Below, one piece after another: positions 43,495 to 52,630 of a DNA stretch of 64,000 bases (its first letter is position 1; every line of letters begins with the position of its first letter). Below the pieces are notes generated by a model. That model did no database searches and had not been told where the DNA came from. It was given only the letters and a program-made list of their open reading frames with translations. A program made the translations under genes and the position numbers. Source of the DNA: Limnochorda sp. LNt (lineage in GTDB: Bacteria > Bacillota > Limnochordia > Limnochordales > Geochordaceae); the NCBI RefSeq assembly GCF_035593265.1, contig NZ_CP141614.1:62001-126000 (forward strand). The letters are read 5' to 3'.

Positions 43495-44766
43495 ATGCAG
43501 GGGGCGCCGCCCGACACGTCGAGCATCGACCGGATCCTGGTGTTGCAGCTGTGCCCCATTGGCGACACGCTCTTCGGCACGCCGGCCATCCGGGCGCTGC
43601 GGAGACGCTTCCCCCGTGCGTACATCGCCGACGTCACCTGGTACGCCAACCGGGAGGTCCTGGAGGGCAACCCGCACCTGGACCGGGTGATCCTCTGTCG
43701 CAGCGGGCTTCAGCTGCCGCGCCTGCTGTCAGCGCTGGCCGACGAGGACTTCGACGCGGTCGTGGGACTCTCCAACATCGGCAGCTGGCTCTCCCTCTTC
43801 ACCCGTGCCACGGTCAGGGTCGGCTTCAACAGCCAGACCCTGGGCTGGTTCTACAGCTCGCCGGTGCCGGACCGGCGCGAGCGGCACGCCATCGACTACT
43901 GCCTGGACGTGGTGGCGGCCCTGGGCGCCGAGCCCGACGGCCGGTGGATGGAGCTCCCCGTCGGCCCCGCCGAGCGGGCGTGGGCCCGTCGGCTGCTGAC
44001 GGCATCGGCGCAGGCGGCGCCCCTGCGCGTCGCCATCCACCCGGGTGGCCGCCACTTCCCTGCCAAGAGGTGGCCCGCGTCGGGGTTCGCGCACGTGGCC
44101 GACTACCTGGTCGGCCGGTACGGCGCGCAGGTGGTGGTCGTGGGGGGGCCCGACGACGTCGAGCTGGCGCGAGTCCTGGCGGAGGAGGCCCGCCTGGCCG
44201 AGCCGCTCGTGGTAGCCGGTCGGACAAGCCTCAAGGAGACCGCGGCCATCCTGGAGCAGTGCGACGTCTTCATCGGTAACGACTCGTCGCCGCTGCACAT
44301 GGCCCAGGCGGCGGGCACGCCGGTGGTCGCGCTCTTCGGTCCCACGGACCCGGGCAACTTCGGTCCCCAAGGCCCCCACGACGTGGTCGTGCGCAGGGCC
44401 GTACCCTGCAGCCCCTGCTTCCACTGGCTCGGCGGCAGCCGCCAGTACCTCAGCTACGCCTCGCTGGCCGAGCAGCCCGCCCCGTGCATGCGCGCCATCG
44501 GCCCGGCCGACGTCATCGCGGCAGTGGAGCGGGTGCTGGACCGAACGGGCCTGCGGGAGGCCCGCCGGCTCCCCAAGCCCCCGCCGCTGCTCCTTCCCGA
44601 GGCGCCTCCGTGGCACTGGAGCGTCGAAGGCGAGACGACCCGGCTGCCGAGCGGGCCCCTGTGCGCGCCGGGCGTCTGGCGGCGCCGCGCTTTTGGGCGC
44701 CGCAAGGTGAGCCTCACCTACCGGCGTCGCGTGGCCCACAAGGTGCAGGAGTTCGAGGAGATGTGA
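43495..44766 (+). CDS. Glycosyltransferase family 9 protein (heptosyltransferase-like)
   Basis: 423 residues. GT-B fold: N-terminal RILVLQLCPIGDTLFGTPAI, central IHPGGRHFPAKRWPASGFA and C-terminal IGNDSSPLHMAQAAGTPVVALFGPTDP are GT9 signatures, as in ADP-heptose LPS heptosyltransferases. A basic C-terminal extension of about 60 residues follows. Together with rfaE1 and rfaE2 downstream it probably transfers heptose to a surface glycan; with no LPS context seen, an S-layer or secondary wall polymer is plausible. Overlaps the next gene as GTGA. Confidence 0.85.
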   Translation: MQGAPPDTSSIDRILVLQLCPIGDTLFGTPAIRALRRRFPRAYIADVTWYANREVLEGNPHLDRVILCRSGLQLPRLLSALADEDFDAVVGLSNIGSWLSLFTRATVRVGFNSQTLGWFYSSPVPDRRERHAIDYCLDVVAALGAEPDGRWMELPVGPAERAWARRLLTASAQAAPLRVAIHPGGRHFPAKRWPASGFAHVADYLVGRYGAQVVVVGGPDDVELARVLAEEARLAEPLVVAGRTSLKETAAILEQCDVFIGNDSSPLHMAQAAGTPVVALFGPTDPGNFGPQGPHDVVVRRAVPCSPCFHWLGGSRQYLSYASLAEQPAPCMRAIGPADVIAAVERVLDRTGLREARRLPKPPPLLLPEAPPWHWSVEGETTRLPSGPLCAPGVWRRRAFGRRKVSLTYRRRVAHKVQEFEEM

Positions 44767-45902
44767 ACGAGCCGCGTCGCCAGGCCTGGGCCCTGTCGCC
44801 CCAGGCCATTCGACGAAGCGTCATCATCTCGCTGGTGGCAGGGGCGGCCGCCGTGGCCGCCCTTCTGTTGCTGGTACGAGACGGCGACGAAGCCATCGAG
44901 CAGATCCATCTGGTGGACCCCGCCTGGCTGACGGTGGCCGGCGCCCTCACGATGGGGGCGTGGTTGTTGCGCACCTGGCGAAGTCAGATCCTGGCGGCCG
45001 CCTTCGGCGCACGGGTGCCGGCCCGCCGGGTCTTCCGCTACTATCTGGCCAGCGTCTTCGTCTCGCACGTGACGCCGACCAGTGCCGGAGGCGTCCCCGT
45101 CTTCATCTACCTGCTCACCCGGGAGGGCCTCTCCCCGGGCCATGCGACGGCGGTGGCGGTGGTCGACTCCGGGCTGGTGGTGCTGTGGGTGTTGGCCGCC
45201 TGGCCGGTGGCGGCGGCCTGGAAGGGACTGGCGGCCCGGTTGGGCTCGCCCGGCCTGACGGCGGCGGTGGTGGGGGCGCTGGCGGCCGTGGCGCTCCTGG
45301 TCGGCTGGATGCTGGCGCGGCCCCGCTCGGTGCCGGCCCTGCTAATGCGCTGGCTCGCCCGTGAGCGAGCACAGGGCGGGCGTCGGCTCTCCCGCCGCTG
45401 GGCCAGCGTGCTGGTCAAGGAGAGCCTGCGCTTCTCGCTGGGGCTTCGCTACCTCGTGCTGCGCCGCCCGTGGCACCTGCTGGCGGCCACGGTGTTGACG
45501 GGGCTGTACTGGGTCGTCTACCTCTCCATCGCCTGGGCGGTGTTGGTGGGGCTGGGTGGCCGGGCCGACTGGCTCTACGCGGCCGCCGCGCAGCTCCTCT
45601 TCAACCTGCTGCAGCCCTTCATCCCGACGCCCGGGGGCAGCGGCGGCGCGGAGCTGATGATGGGCTGGCTGTTCCGGCGGGTCGTGCCGGCCAGCCGGCT
45701 GGCGGTCTTCGTGGGGGTGTGGCGCCTCTTCATCTTCTATGCCAGCCTGGTGGTCGGGGGCGTGATGTTCATGCGGTCGCTGGGGGGCCGCGGCCTGCGC
45801 CCCGGGCCAGCCCCGAGGCGCCCGGTCTCGCTGCGGCAGGCGAGCGACGGTGCCGGGGGCCGTACAGGGCGCGCCCCCGCCCCTGCCGAACCTCCCTCCT
45901 GA
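44763..45902 (+). CDS. Flippase-like membrane protein (UPF0104 / LPG synthetase TM family)
   Basis: 379 residues with about eight membrane helices. Typical motifs are RTWRSQILAAAFG, FVSHVTPTSAGGVPVFIYLL and the late FIPTPGGSGGAELMMGWLF region, matching the UPF0104 (AglD/MprF-N-like) family thought to move lipid-linked sugars or phospholipids across the membrane. GTG 44763 overlaps the glycosyltransferase stop and has GAGGAG just upstream. It likely acts with the neighbouring sugar genes. Confidence 0.82.
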   Translation: MNEPRRQAWALSPQAIRRSVIISLVAGAAAVAALLLLVRDGDEAIEQIHLVDPAWLTVAGALTMGAWLLRTWRSQILAAAFGARVPARRVFRYYLASVFVSHVTPTSAGGVPVFIYLLTREGLSPGHATAVAVVDSGLVVLWVLAAWPVAAAWKGLAARLGSPGLTAAVVGALAAVALLVGWMLARPRSVPALLMRWLARERAQGGRRLSRRWASVLVKESLRFSLGLRYLVLRRPWHLLAATVLTGLYWVVYLSIAWAVLVGLGGRADWLYAAAAQLLFNLLQPFIPTPGGSGGAELMMGWLFRRVVPASRLAVFVGVWRLFIFYASLVVGGVMFMRSLGGRGLRPGPAPRRPVSLRQASDGAGGRTGRAPAPAEPPS

Positions 45903-45936
45903 TCCGCGATCCGTCGAGAAGCGAGGTGCCGCTGCC

Positions 45937-47025
45937 GTGTCGGACGCACGGCAATTCGCCCGGTCCGTCACCGACGGGTGGCCGGGCGCGTCGGCCGCGC
46001 AGGTGCTGGAGCTGTTGCGTGCCATCCGAGGTCGGCGCATCGCCGTGGTGGGCGATGCCATCCTGGACCGCTACGTCTACGGCGAGCCGGTGAGGATCTC
46101 ACGAGAGGCGCCGGTGCTGATCCTGCGCTGGTCGGGCGAGGAGAGCCGGCTGGGGGGCGCCGCCAACGCGGCCGCCAACGCGGCCGCCCTCGGGGCCGAG
46201 GTGGAGCTGGTCAGCCTGGCAGGCGACGACGCGCCGGCGGAACGCCTGGCGGCCTTGGCCGCCGAGCAGGGCATCACGGCCCGCCTCGTGCGCGAGCCGG
46301 GCAGGCCCACCACCGTCAAGACCCGCTTCGTGGCCGGGGGCCGCCAGACGGTCCAGCAGCAGGTGCTGCGGCTGGACCGGTGGGAGAGTGGAGCTCCGCC
46401 TGCGGGCATCCACGACGGCCTGGTCACCGCTGCGCAGGAGGCCGTGGGACGCGCCGAGGCCGTCATCGTCTCGGAGTACGGCGGGGGCACCGTGACCCCC
46501 GCCCTCTTCGCCGCCGTGAGGCGGGCGGCCGAGCGGCGGGGTGTGCCGGTGCTGGTGGATGCCCGCTACCGGCTACGGGAGCTCAAAGGCGCCTATGCGG
46601 CCACGCCCAACCGCGGCGAGGCCGAGGAGGCCGTCGGCCAGCCGCTCGTCGACGAGGCCTCTCTGGTCGACGCCGGGCGGCGACTGCTCGCCCAGCTGGG
46701 GCTGGAGGTGCTGGTGCTGACACGAGGGGAGGAAGGGATGTCCCTCTTCTTCGCCGATGGCCGCCCGCCGCTGCGGGTGATGGCCTATCGGCCCCGCGAG
46801 GTCTACGACGTGAGCGGGGCCGGCGACGCCGTGGTCTCGGCCATGGCGCTGGGGCTGGCCTGTGGCACGGATCGCGTGCTGGCCGCGGCGCTGCTGGCCG
46901 ACGTCGCCGCTGGCCTGGTCGTGGGCAAGCGTGGCGTGGCGACGGTCTCCCCCCAGGAGGTGGAGGAGGCGGTGGTCGGGTGGACCCCCACCATCTATCC
47001 GCTGGAGGCCCCCATCGGCCGATGA
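45937..47025 (+). CDS. rfaE1: Heptose-7-phosphate kinase (RfaE1/HldE-N type)
   Basis: 362 residues, PfkB/ribokinase fold. GDAILDRYVYGEPVRISREA, LGGAANAAANAAALGAEV and the anion hole VSGAGDAVVSAMALGLA (catalytic Asp in GAGD) are typical of D-glycero-beta-D-manno-heptose-7-phosphate kinases. The kinase and adenylyltransferase are separate genes here, unlike the fused HldE of E. coli. GTG 45937 is chosen because GAGGTG lies 9 bases upstream. Its stop overlaps rfaE2 as ATGA. Confidence 0.88.
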   Translation: MSDARQFARSVTDGWPGASAAQVLELLRAIRGRRIAVVGDAILDRYVYGEPVRISREAPVLILRWSGEESRLGGAANAAANAAALGAEVELVSLAGDDAPAERLAALAAEQGITARLVREPGRPTTVKTRFVAGGRQTVQQQVLRLDRWESGAPPAGIHDGLVTAAQEAVGRAEAVIVSEYGGGTVTPALFAAVRRAAERRGVPVLVDARYRLRELKGAYAATPNRGEAEEAVGQPLVDEASLVDAGRRLLAQLGLEVLVLTRGEEGMSLFFADGRPPLRVMAYRPREVYDVSGAGDAVVSAMALGLACGTDRVLAAALLADVAAGLVVGKRGVATVSPQEVEEAVVGWTPTIYPLEAPIGR

Positions 47026-47558
47026 CGGCCACGCAGGAGCCGCTGTCGCTCCAACGGATCGTGACGGCCCAGCAAGCGGCCGCCTTCGCCCGCGCCTTGC
47101 AGCAGGACGGGGTGGAGGTGGCCTTCACCAACGGCTGCTTCGATGTGCTGCACGCCGGCCACGTGGCCTACCTGGAGGTCGCCAGGGCCATGGCCGGTGC
47201 GCTCATCGTGGGCGTCAACAGCGATGCCAGCGTCCGCCGGCTGAAGGGGCCGGGCCGGCCGGTGGTGCCCCAGGAGGACCGGGCCCGGGTCGTGGCCGCC
47301 CTGCGGGCCGTGGACCGCGTCGTCATCTTCGAGGAGGAGACGGCGGCCTCTCTCATCGAACTCATTCGGCCAAATCTCTACGTCAAGGGTGCGGACTACG
47401 CCGACAAGGCGCTCCCCGAGGAGCCGACCGCGCGGGCGGTGGGGGCCCGTATCGTCCTGGTGCCGCTCCTGGCAGGGCGCTCGACGTCGGCGCTCATCGA
47501 GCGCCTGCGTCACGGCGGGCGGCGGCCCGAGTCGGCCGAGTCCGAGCCCGCCACGTAG
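47022..47558 (+). CDS. rfaE2: Heptose-1-phosphate adenylyltransferase (RfaE2/HldE-C type)
   Basis: 178 residues, nucleotidyltransferase of the cytidylyltransferase fold. TNGCFDVLHAGHVAYLEVAR carries the HxGH motif, and NSDASVRRLKGPGRPVVPQ and GADYADKALPE are signatures of RfaE2. It would make ADP-heptose from heptose-1-phosphate. GmhA, GmhB and the epimerase HldD are not in the window. Slightly longer than typical because of a short acidic tail. Confidence 0.9.
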   Translation: MTATQEPLSLQRIVTAQQAAAFARALQQDGVEVAFTNGCFDVLHAGHVAYLEVARAMAGALIVGVNSDASVRRLKGPGRPVVPQEDRARVVAALRAVDRVVIFEEETAASLIELIRPNLYVKGADYADKALPEEPTARAVGARIVLVPLLAGRSTSALIERLRHGGRRPESAESEPAT

Positions 47559-47582
47559 GCGGGAAGGGAGCAGGCGGCGGGC

Positions 47583-48563
47583 GTGGTACGGATCACGGTC
47601 ATCGGCAGCTATCCCAAGCTCCCCGAGGGTACCGAGGGGCCCAACGTGCGCAACGCCATCAACCGCTTCGAGGCGGGGCGTCTCTCCTCGCGGGCGCTGG
47701 AGCAGACCGTGCGCCAGACCGTGGCAAGGGTGATCCGCGAGCAGGAGCAGGCAGGAGTCGACCTGGTGACCGATGGACAGGTGCGCTGGGACGACCTCGT
47801 CACGCCTTTCGCCCGGGACCTGGGCAGCGTCGAGGTAGGCGGGCTCGTCCGGTACTTCGACAACAACGTCTACTACCGCCGCCCCCAGATCAAGGGACGG
47901 GTCTGGTTTCGGGGCTCGTCGCTGGCCTGGGAGGTGCGCCAGGCCAAGGCGGTCGCCCGCAAGCCGCTCAAGGTGGCGCTGCCGGGGCCCTACACCTTCG
48001 TCAAGCTGAGCGTGGACGAGCACTACCACGACCTCGGACAGGCCATGGCCGACGTGGCGGAGGCGCTCAACCTGGAGACCCACGCCCTGGTCGAGGCGGG
48101 CGCCGACGTCATCCAGTTCGACGAGCCAGCGCTGCTCTTCGGCGCCTCGTCCGAGGAGGTCCGGCTCGCACGGGAGGCGCTGGCCGTGGCCCGGGAGGGC
48201 CTGACGGTGCCGGTGGCGTTGCATACCTACTTTCGCGACGCCGAGCCGCTGTGGGAGGCGCTCGTCAGCTTCGACGTCGACATCCTCGGCTGGGACCTGG
48301 CCTCGGGGCCGGGCCTGGCCCGGCGCCTGGCCGAGGTGGAGCTGGGCAAGCAGGTGACCCTGGGACTGGTGGACGGGCGCGACTGGCGGCTGGAGGCCGC
48401 CGACGAGCTGGCCCGGATCATCGAGGCGGTGGGCCGCCGTCAGGGCGATGACCGGATCCTCATCAGCCCCAGTTGCGGGCTGGAGTTCTTGCCCCAGGGG
48501 CGGGCGCTGGCCAAGCTCGAGCGCCTGGCCGAGGCTCGAGCCCTGGTGGCAGGCGGAGCATGA
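47583..48563 (+). CDS. MetE-like protein, zinc-site-deficient half
   Basis: 326 residues with the single UROD/MetE barrel. VTDGQVRWDDLVTPFARDL, LPGPYTFVKLS and VIQFDEPAL fit the MetE core fold, but the zinc ligands are incomplete: the usual HxC is HTYF, the ligand-Glu region reads GWDLASG, while SPSCGLEF keeps the last Cys. It resembles the N-terminal half-like partner in organisms with split MetE, next to a catalytic half. GTG 47583 start. A role in homocysteine methylation together with the next gene is inferred. Confidence 0.75.
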   Translation: MVRITVIGSYPKLPEGTEGPNVRNAINRFEAGRLSSRALEQTVRQTVARVIREQEQAGVDLVTDGQVRWDDLVTPFARDLGSVEVGGLVRYFDNNVYYRRPQIKGRVWFRGSSLAWEVRQAKAVARKPLKVALPGPYTFVKLSVDEHYHDLGQAMADVAEALNLETHALVEAGADVIQFDEPALLFGASSEEVRLAREALAVAREGLTVPVALHTYFRDAEPLWEALVSFDVDILGWDLASGPGLARRLAEVELGKQVTLGLVDGRDWRLEAADELARIIEAVGRRQGDDRILISPSCGLEFLPQGRALAKLERLAEARALVAGGA

Positions 48564-48582
48564 GCCAGAAGGAGGCCTCCTC

Positions 48583-49554
48583 ATGGCAGCCCTCTTGACG
48601 ACCAGCGTGGGCAGCTTCCCCAAGCCCGACTACCTGCTCAAGGCGCGCTCGGCCTTCGCCCGGGGGGAGATCTCCCGCGAGCAGCTCGCCGCCGAGGAAC
48701 GGCGCGCCACCGAAGCCTGCATCCGGCTCCAGGAGCGGCTGGGCATCGACCTCCTGGTGCACGGCGAGATGGAACGGGGCGACATGACCACCTACTTCGC
48801 CGAGCAGCTGGAGGGCTTCGCCATCAGCGGGCTGGTGCGCTCGTACGGCAACCGGTACTACCGCAAGCCCATCGTGGTGGGCCCCATCGGCCGGCGCCGG
48901 CCCATGGCCGTCGAGGCCTTCACCTTCGCCCAGAGCCTGACCAGCCGCCCCGTCAAGGGCATGCTCACCGGCCCGTACACGATGGCCGACTGGTCGTTCA
49001 ACGACCACTACCCCAACCGCCGGGCCCTGGTGCTGCGGCTGGCCGAGGTGATCCACGAGGAGGCGGTGGACCTGGAGCGGGCCGGCGCCCGCTACATCCA
49101 GATCGACGAACCTGCCGTCTCCACCCGCCCCGAGGAGATCGAGCTGGCCATCGAGGCGCTCGGGATCGTGACGCGAGGGCTCTCGGCCCATACCATCACG
49201 CACATCTGCTACGGGCACTTCGAGACCATCTACCCCCGCATGCTGGACCTGCCCGTCGACCAGCTGGATCTGGAGGCGGCCAACAACGACTTCGCCATCC
49301 TGGAGCTCTTCCGCCGCCACCGCCCGCACAAGGAGATCGCCCTGGGCGTAGTGGACGTCCACAGCCATCGCGTCGAGCCGGTGGAGGAGATCAAGAAGGG
49401 GATCCTGGCGGCGCTGGAGGTGCTCGAGCCGGACCAGCTCTACGTCGACCCCGACTGCGGGCTCAAGACCCGCACGTGGGAAGAGGCCGAGCAGAAGCTG
49501 GCCAACATGGTGGAGGCGGTCCGCCAGGTGAAGGCCGAGCGCGGCCTCGAGTGA
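48583..49554 (+). CDS. Core MetE-type methionine synthase (catalytic half)
   Basis: 323 residues, about the size of the C-terminal half of MetE. All zinc ligands are visible: HICYGHF (HxC), LEAAN (Glu) and DPDCGLKTR (Cys). KGMLTGPYTMADWSF and YIQIDEPAVSTRP bind substrate in MetE. Such core MetE proteins in archaea and some bacteria use methylcobalamin or corrinoid proteins rather than folate as methyl donor. AAGGAGG lies 7 bases before ATG 48583. Forms a likely unit with its paralog upstream and the fused enzyme downstream. Confidence 0.88.
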   Translation: MAALLTTSVGSFPKPDYLLKARSAFARGEISREQLAAEERRATEACIRLQERLGIDLLVHGEMERGDMTTYFAEQLEGFAISGLVRSYGNRYYRKPIVVGPIGRRRPMAVEAFTFAQSLTSRPVKGMLTGPYTMADWSFNDHYPNRRALVLRLAEVIHEEAVDLERAGARYIQIDEPAVSTRPEEIELAIEALGIVTRGLSAHTITHICYGHFETIYPRMLDLPVDQLDLEAANNDFAILELFRRHRPHKEIALGVVDVHSHRVEPVEEIKKGILAALEVLEPDQLYVDPDCGLKTRTWEEAEQKLANMVEAVRQVKAERGLE

Positions 49555-49564
49555 GGGCGTCGCG

Positions 49565-51550
49565 ATGACCTTCGCCGAGATGGTGCGACCGGGGCGGGTC
49601 GCACTGGCGGACGGCGCCATGGGTACGCTCCTCTACGCCAGGGGGGCGCCGCTGGAGGGCTCCTTCGACGCGCTCAACCTGACGCAGCCGGACCTGGTGC
49701 TGGGGGTCCACCTCGACTACATCCGCGCCGGGGCGGAGATCATCACCACCAACACCTTCGGCGCCAACCGCATCCGCCTGGGCGGCCACGGCCTGGCTGA
49801 CCGGACGCGCCCCCTCAACCTGCAGGGGGTCAAGATCGCCCGCAACGCTCGCGAGATCGCCGGGGTGCCCGTGCTCATCGCGGGCGACATCGGCCCCACC
49901 GGCAAGCCGCTGGAGCCCGTCGGCCCGCTGACGGAGGCGGAGGTGCTCGACGCCTTTCGCGAGCAGGTAGACGCCTTGCTGGCGGGAGGCGTGGACCTCT
50001 TCGTCATCGAGACCATGTCGGACCCACGCGAGCTGGCCCTGGCGCTCCGGGCGGTGCGTGAAGCCTGTCGGCTACCGGTCATCGCCCAGATGAGCTTCTC
50101 GGCCGAGGGGCGCACCCTGCTGGGCGTATCGCCCGAGGAGGCCGCCCTCGCCCTGGCCGCCCTCGACGAGGCGTGGCACCCCGACGTGATGGGGGTCAAC
50201 TGCGGCGCCGGACCGGCCCCCGTGCTGGACGCGCTGCGGGCCATGCGTGGCACGGCGGGCCCCCGGGCCCGGCTGTCGGCCATGCCCAATGCAGGGCTGC
50301 CCACCATCGTGGGGGGCCGTTACGTCTACGTCGCCAACCCAGAGTACTTCGCCGACTTCTCCCGGCGGGTGGCGGCCGAGCCCGGCCTGGCGGTGGTGGG
50401 TGGCTGTTGCGGCACGACGCCCGATCACATCCGGGCCATGCGCCGTGCGCTCGATGCCATGGGTCATCGCCTGCCGGAGGAGTGGGCGCGGGCGCTGTCG
50501 CTGGGCACGGGCGAGCCCGGGCCGACCCCGGGCGTCAAGGAGCCGCCGGTGGCAACGGTGGGGGCGGAGCAGCCGGGTCGGCCGACCGCTCGGGTGGTGC
50601 TGCCTGGCGGGCTGCCTGCCGGGGGCCAGAAGGAGGCGACTCCCCGCCGACCCGCTTCGCGGCTGGCGGCGCGACTCGGGCGTGAGTTCGTCGTCAGCGT
50701 GGAGCTGGACCCGCCGAGGGGGCCGGTGGCGCAGAAGCTCATCGCCGGGGCACGAGCGGTGCGAGAGGCGGGGGCCGACGCCATCAACGTCGGTGACAGC
50801 CCGATGGCGCAGGTGCGCATGGCGTCGCTGGCCGCGGCCCACCTGATCCAGCAGGAGGCCGGGATCGAGACCATCCTCCACTTCACCACCCGGGATCGCA
50901 ACCTGATGGGCATCCAGGCCGATCTGCTGGGGGCGCATGCCATGGGGATCCGTCACATCCTGGCGCTGACGGGCGATCCCCCCGGCCTGGGCAACTACGC
51001 CCACGCGACGGCGGTCTACGATCTGGACTCCATCGGCCTGGTGCGGGTACTGAGCCGTCTCAACGAGGGCGTGGACGTGGCCGGCAAGGGGATCGGCAGG
51101 GCCACGGAGTTTCTCATCGGGGTGGCCCTCAACCCGGCGTCCCAGGACCTGACGACCGAGGTGCAGCGATTCGCTCGCAAGGTGGAGGCGGGGGCCCACT
51201 TCGCGATGACCCAGCCCCTCTTCGACCTGGAGCCGCTGCTCGAGGTCTTCGACCGGCTGGGCGGGCGCCCCATCCCGGTCCTGCTGGGGGTGCTGCCCCT
51301 GCGCAGCTACCAGCACGCCGAGTACCTGCACAACGAGGTGCCCGGGATCTCCATCCCGGAGCGCATCCGGGAGGCGGTGCGCAAGGCGGGCGACCAGGCC
51401 GAGCGGGTCGGGATGGAGATGGCCCTGGAGGTGGCGCTCAAGGCCCGTCCCTACGTGGACGGCGTCTACGTCATCCCGTCGTTTGGCCGCTACGAACAGG
51501 CCTGCGAGCTCGTGCGAGCGCTCTTGGCCCACGTGCGACCGGGCAGCTGA
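49565..51550 (+). CDS. yitJ: Fused homocysteine S-methyltransferase / methylenetetrahydrofolate reductase (YitJ type)
   Basis: 661 residues. The N-terminal homocysteine methyltransferase domain (about 1-300) has ADGAMGTLLYARGA, the zinc Cys in MGVNCGAG and the pair in GGCCGTTPDH. After an Ala/Pro/Gly-rich linker (about 300-355) the MTHFR domain carries VSVELDPPRG, ILALTGDPPG and AMTQPLFDLEPL. It makes 5-methyl-THF and methylates homocysteine. Longer than typical YitJ because of the linker. It ends the methionine island. Confidence 0.92.
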   Translation: MTFAEMVRPGRVALADGAMGTLLYARGAPLEGSFDALNLTQPDLVLGVHLDYIRAGAEIITTNTFGANRIRLGGHGLADRTRPLNLQGVKIARNAREIAGVPVLIAGDIGPTGKPLEPVGPLTEAEVLDAFREQVDALLAGGVDLFVIETMSDPRELALALRAVREACRLPVIAQMSFSAEGRTLLGVSPEEAALALAALDEAWHPDVMGVNCGAGPAPVLDALRAMRGTAGPRARLSAMPNAGLPTIVGGRYVYVANPEYFADFSRRVAAEPGLAVVGGCCGTTPDHIRAMRRALDAMGHRLPEEWARALSLGTGEPGPTPGVKEPPVATVGAEQPGRPTARVVLPGGLPAGGQKEATPRRPASRLAARLGREFVVSVELDPPRGPVAQKLIAGARAVREAGADAINVGDSPMAQVRMASLAAAHLIQQEAGIETILHFTTRDRNLMGIQADLLGAHAMGIRHILALTGDPPGLGNYAHATAVYDLDSIGLVRVLSRLNEGVDVAGKGIGRATEFLIGVALNPASQDLTTEVQRFARKVEAGAHFAMTQPLFDLEPLLEVFDRLGGRPIPVLLGVLPLRSYQHAEYLHNEVPGISIPERIREAVRKAGDQAERVGMEMALEVALKARPYVDGVYVIPSFGRYEQACELVRALLAHVRPGS

Positions 51551-51553
51551 GCA

Positions 51554-51570
51554 CCGGCCCGACCGGCCGG
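51554..51570. terminator. Hairpin between convergent yitJ and proline dehydrogenase genes
   Basis: CCGGCC (51554-51559) and GGCCGG (51565-51570) form a perfect 6-bp stem with a 5-base loop between the two convergent stop codons. No T-tract. Could be a weak two-way terminator. Confidence 0.35.
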
Positions 51571-51572
51571 GC

Positions 51573-52496
51573 TCACCCGCGCAGCCCGCGCAGCACGAAG
51601 GCCAGGTTGGCGGGCCGCTCGGCCAGCCGCCGGACGAAGTAGGGGTACCAGTGTGTGCCGAAGGGGACGTAGATGCGAAGCGGCCAGCCCTCGTCCACCA
51701 GGGCCTGCTGCAGGCGGGGCTTGACGCCGAAGAGCATCTGAAACTCGGCGCGGCCCCGTGCGTCCGCCTCGACGATCATCCGCTTGGCCTCTCGGATGAT
51801 GCGCTCGTCGTGCGTGGCCACCGCCGTGAAGGCGGCTTCGCGCAACGCCAGCTCCAGCAGCCTGAGGAAGCTGGCGTCCACGTCGCGCTTGCGAGGGTAC
51901 GCGACGGAGGGGGGCTCGCTGTAGGCGCCCTTGCACAGCCGCACGTTGGGGCCCAGGGGCAACAGCCCCCGCAGGTCGGTCTGCGTGCGGTAGAGGTAGG
52001 CCTGCAAGACGATCCCGACCCGTCCCGGAAACTCCCGCACCAGGGCGCGGTAGATGGTCAGGGTGTCATCGACCAGGGCCGACTCCTCCATGTCGAGGCG
52101 CACGAAGCCGCCCAGCTCCGCGGCCACCTCCACCACCCGGCGGACGTCGGCCAGGCAGGCTCCGGGGTCGATGGTGAGTCCCAACTGGCTCAGCTTGAGG
52201 GAGACGTTGGGCCCGAGACCGGCCGCCGACAGCGCGCGCAGCATCTCGCAGTAAGTCGAGGCGGCCTGCCGGGCGGCGGCCAGGTCCGTCACCTTCTCGC
52301 CGAGGTAGTCTAGCGTCGCGGACATGCCACGGGCACGCAGGGCGGCGACGACCCGCAGACCCTCCTCCAGCGTCTCGCCGGCGACGAAGCGTCGGGCGCC
52401 CAGTGAGAGGCCGTGACGGGTCACCATCCGGCTCACCAGCGGGTTGCCGGCTACGCCGAGGATGAGGCGACGGAAGACCAGTTGGCTGCCCAGCAT
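51573..52496 (-). CDS. Proline dehydrogenase
   Basis: 307 residues, single-domain PutA/PutB-type FAD enzyme oxidising proline to pyrroline-5-carboxylate. SLKLSQLGLTID, RLDMEES, RVGIVLQAYLYRTQTDL, LCKGAYSEPP and ATHDERII are conserved barrel and FAD/substrate signatures. No P5C dehydrogenase gene is in the window. ATG 52496 fits the family N-terminus; the frame upstream is open but not conserved. Confidence 0.9.
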   Translation of the reverse strand: MLGSQLVFRRLILGVAGNPLVSRMVTRHGLSLGARRFVAGETLEEGLRVVAALRARGMSATLDYLGEKVTDLAAARQAASTYCEMLRALSAAGLGPNVSLKLSQLGLTIDPGACLADVRRVVEVAAELGGFVRLDMEESALVDDTLTIYRALVREFPGRVGIVLQAYLYRTQTDLRGLLPLGPNVRLCKGAYSEPPSVAYPRKRDVDASFLRLLELALREAAFTAVATHDERIIREAKRMIVEADARGRAEFQMLFGVKPRLQQALVDEGWPLRIYVPFGTHWYPYFVRRLAERPANLAFVLRGLRG

Positions 52497-52630
52497 CAGC
52501 GTCCCCGGGGCAGGGTATTCAACGGGGGCCGAGCGGCGCCCTGTCGGTGCCGACAGGGACAGGGAAGGGCTGGCCCGGCGCGGTAACAACTCCCCGGTCG
52601 GTCGGGCAACATGAGGAAGGGGTGGCATCG

